A stretch of 64,000 nucleotides of DNA, taken from an uncultured Erythrobacter sp. Its GTDB lineage: Bacteria > Pseudomonadota > Alphaproteobacteria > Sphingomonadales > Sphingomonadaceae. Location: NCBI GenBank assembly GCA_947488155.1, contig CANKYK010000001.1:1444439-1508438 (forward strand). Reading direction: 5' to 3'. Numbering within the stretch: position 1 is the first letter of the stretch; every line of letters starts with the position of its first letter. The notes below the pieces were generated by a model. That model saw nothing but the letters and a program-made list of their open reading frames with translations. It made no database searches and was not told the DNA's origin. The translations under genes and the position numbers were made by a program. This document shows positions 61,801 through 64,000 of the stretch, piece by piece.

Positions 61801-63614
61801 ATATCCGCACGCTCCAGTAGCGGAGCAGCCTCATCTCCTTCTGGCAAAGCGAGGGTGAAATCATGGATCGAGCCGAGCGTGCCATCGTCAAGCGCGGTTG
61901 GGATTTCTGTGATCACGCGAAAGCCGAAGTTCTCCAGCGCCGGCACCGCATCAGACAAGGGTAAGGCGCCGCTGCTTTGATAGACTTTGAGGCGCAGATT
62001 GTCGGCTGCATCACCGTCGAGATGGTACAATCGCACATCGCGCTGGATGGCATCATCGCCGCTGGTGCGGGCACTGAGGGCGCGGATCCGGCGAATATCA
62101 GTCGCTGCCTCGGCGGTGCCATAAAGCAAGCGATAATTGGCCGGAAACGCACCGGCATAACGTGCCGCAATCGCCATTGCGCGAGCAGGGTCTTCGCTCT
62201 TGGCAAGATGGCGCTCAACCCCCTCACCCCATCCGCGCAGCATGTCTTCCAGGCGGCCTTCCAGCTCATCCTCTTCCGGCATTGCTTTGGCTTCGCGAAT
62301 ATCGAGCACGAATTGCAACATCGCCAGGTTACCGCCTTCGACCTCCAGGCTCCAATCCAGGACTTTCGCATCCGCCTCGGCGGTCAGCAGCTCCTGAATT
62401 TGCAAGCGCACTTGAGTGGAGAGCAAGTCTCGCGGCAGCCACACAAAGGCAAACACATGGCGGCCCAACTGCGAACTGGCGAGCGACAAGCGCGGCCTTG
62501 GCCGATCAACCAGGCTCATCATCGTAGTTGCCAGGCGGCCAATGTCCGCGCGGTTGAACGCAATCAGCAAATCATGCGGCAGAGCAGTAAAGGCATGGAC
62601 CAGCGCTTTACCGGTGTGCCCGGAAGGGTTGAAGCCAAGCTCTTTAGTCAGCGCATCAAGGTTTTCGCGCAGATGCGGCACGGCGGCAGGCGCGGAGGCA
62701 AGCGCGGCGCTGGTCCACACGCCGGTATGAATCGACAAGGCAACGACTTTGCCTTGCTTGCGGATTGGAACGATAAACAGATCGAGTGGCACACGCCGGT
62801 GAACTTTGGCCGCGTGGTTCGATTTGATGATCAGCAGCTCTCGCGTGCGGCCATTGGGTCGTTTCTGCCCAAACCACTTGAATGCTTTATCGTATGACGC
62901 ATCGGCCAGCAAAGCGCGTGCGCTCTTGCGGCAAATCCCCAGCAGGCCGGATTGGCTGCCATCGCGGCGGCGGGTTACATGGCCCAATTGAGTCAACATT
63001 CCGCTGTTGAGCCATGTCAGCAGATCTTTGAATTCCGGCTCTTTCATGCGCCCGATATCCGCCTCCATGGCGGATTGCACTTTGGGCCAATCGTTTACGG
63101 CGGCCCGGACATCACCCAGGGTCAGCCGCAGTTCTTTGAGCAATTCGCGGCGTTGGCGCGCGTCGATCCGAGGCGTTTCGATATAGATCATCGATTCGCG
63201 CGCATCGCCAGAGCCGAGTTCGGTAAGTTTGCCCGACTTGTCGCGCTTCACTGAAATGATCGGATGCACCAGCCGGTCAATCGTCACTCCTTGGGCTGCG
63301 AGCGCAGAGGCGACCGAATCGACGAGAAATGGCATATCGTCATTGACCAGAGCGATGCGCATAATGCGCCGCTCATCGGTTTCGGTTTCCATGACGAGTG
63401 ATGCGTGATCTATCTCGCGCTGCTCGGCTGCGGCCAGCAGAAACGCAGTCGCCTCTTTCAGCGCTTGCTTGGCAAAGGGCGTATCACCGGGCAGGATCGC
63501 ATTGCTCAGCCGGTTTGACAGCGCGGAATGATGCTTGCTGCGGCGCGGATTGCGCACCGATTTCAATTTGGCTGAAGCTTTTCCTGCGAGCTTTTTAGCG
63601 GGTTTCGAAACCAT
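58884..63614 (-). CDS. NAD-specific glutamate dehydrogenase, large (about 1600-aa) type
   Basis: 1576 aa, the size of the bacterial GDH-180 class. The N-terminal half carries regulatory ACT-like and helical regions ('[20 protein letters not shown]', '[15 protein letters not shown]'). The catalytic part has '[20 protein letters not shown]', '[18 protein letters not shown]' with the catalytic Lys, and the nucleotide domain '[19 protein letters not shown]'. It converts glutamate to 2-oxoglutarate with NAD and is usually catabolic. The last 480 residues are helical. Start ATG 63614 follows an AT-rich upstream region. Confidence 0.95.
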   Translation of the reverse strand: [1576 protein letters not shown]

Positions 63615-63732
63615 CTTCGCCCCTTTGATATTATATTATGCGTGAGCGCATTATTCCATCAACGATAGTCGAGATTGGCTTGGTCGCGCAACCGTGTCGA
63701 ACACCTGCCCGCGCAAAATTTTTTGTTTAGAC

Positions 63733-64000
63733 TTACGTCGCGGTTGAAGCGGCCTTCTCTCCAGTTCGAAGCGCTTGCATTGTGATTTCCAGCGAGCGAA
63801 TTCGGGCCGCTGGATCATAGGTCGCGCCGCACAGCATAATCTCATCCGCGCGGGTGCGTTTGATGAAATCGTTCACTTGGCTCGCCACCATATCGGCGGT
63901 GCCGATGGCTGCGGCTTGGCCGATATGGTCGAGCATGGTGCGCGCTGGCGCGGGCAGGGTCGAGGTGTATTGCTCAATCGGTGGTGGCAGTTTGCCGGGA
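63733..64000 (-). CDS. Luciferase-like (LLM class) flavin-dependent oxidoreductase, C-terminal fragment
   Basis: The minus-strand frame stays open to the window edge. Reading in from base 64000 it gives 'PGKLPPPIEQYTSTLPAPAR' before the ORF-track Met, then 'AIGTADMVASQVNDFIKRTR' and 'MLCGATYDPAARIRSLEITM'. This is the C-terminal end of an LLM-type F420/FMN monooxygenase, where the 'G.p..v...i......DE.m......d...R.rS.e' pattern is usual. Only about 88 residues are visible, so substrate and cofactor cannot be judged. Confidence 0.8.
   Translation of the reverse strand, partial: PGKLPPPIEQYTSTLPAPARTMLDHIGQAAAIGTADMVASQVNDFIKRTRADEIMLCGATYDPAARIRSLEITMQALRTGEKAASTAT

Overview
The window reads as chromosome of an alphaproteobacterium of the order Sphingomonadales, most likely close to Erythrobacter. 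The basis is moderately high GC, the gene set (large-type NAD-glutamate dehydrogenase, CYP153-type P450, the rpe / heparinase-like / purH neighbourhood, CPA2 antiporter) and overall protein style. This is a judgement from sequence; no database search was run.

Positions 1-4185 are the right end of an integrated island. It holds the C-terminal part of an MmeI-type restriction-modification protein, an Abi_2-family abortive-infection protein and a tyrosine integrase. It ends in a 45-base copy of the 3' part of a tRNA-Arg(CCG) gene, which is the attachment-site scar. The intact tRNA should lie beyond the left edge.

Positions 4289-21952 form the most interesting stretch: two surface or envelope loci diverging from a shared control region (15732-16164). 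Leftward runs a seven-gene, nearly gapless operon: CHASE2 pseudo-kinase, single-domain response regulator, an 853-aa double PgsC/CapC-like membrane protein, an unknown anchored protein, a possible polyglutamate-hydrolase-like protein, a HEAT-like protein and a 722-aa PgsB/CapB-like amide ligase. This looks like a divergent poly-gamma-glutamate-type polymer system. Rightward run a REC-Hpt protein, an outer-membrane beta-barrel and then a five-gene cluster. Its order (two low-complexity secreted proteins, C39 peptidase, small secreted protein, coiled-coil plus barrel porin) matches fapB-C-D-E-F of the Pseudomonas functional-amyloid system. Together they suggest a surface-matrix module under common phosphorelay control.

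Positions 22076-46884 are mostly housekeeping: an M20 amidohydrolase; a diacylglycerol-kinase-like gene coupled to a Tam41-like nucleotidyltransferase (possible DAG to PA to CDP-DAG pair); rpe, heparinase-like and purH; a hairpin-rich non-coding element; a Zur/Fur-type regulator; dxs; MOSC; enoyl-CoA hydratase; alpha/beta hydrolase; NnrU; a thioesterase divergent from an HxlR regulator with two matching operator dyads; an FKBP and two amidohydrolases in one operon; a POT peptide transporter; a GntR regulator; IHF-beta; a CPA2 antiporter; tRNA-Leu(TAA); and a double PilZ protein.

Positions 46977-64000 hold a small glycan cluster (UGM-like flavoprotein, GtrA, GT-C-like membrane protein), msrB, a CYP153-type P450, an ABC-2 exporter pair, queG, a CaiB/BaiF CoA-transferase, a ferredoxin-type reductase, the 1576-aa NAD-glutamate dehydrogenase and the C-terminal end of a luciferase-like flavin oxidoreductase.
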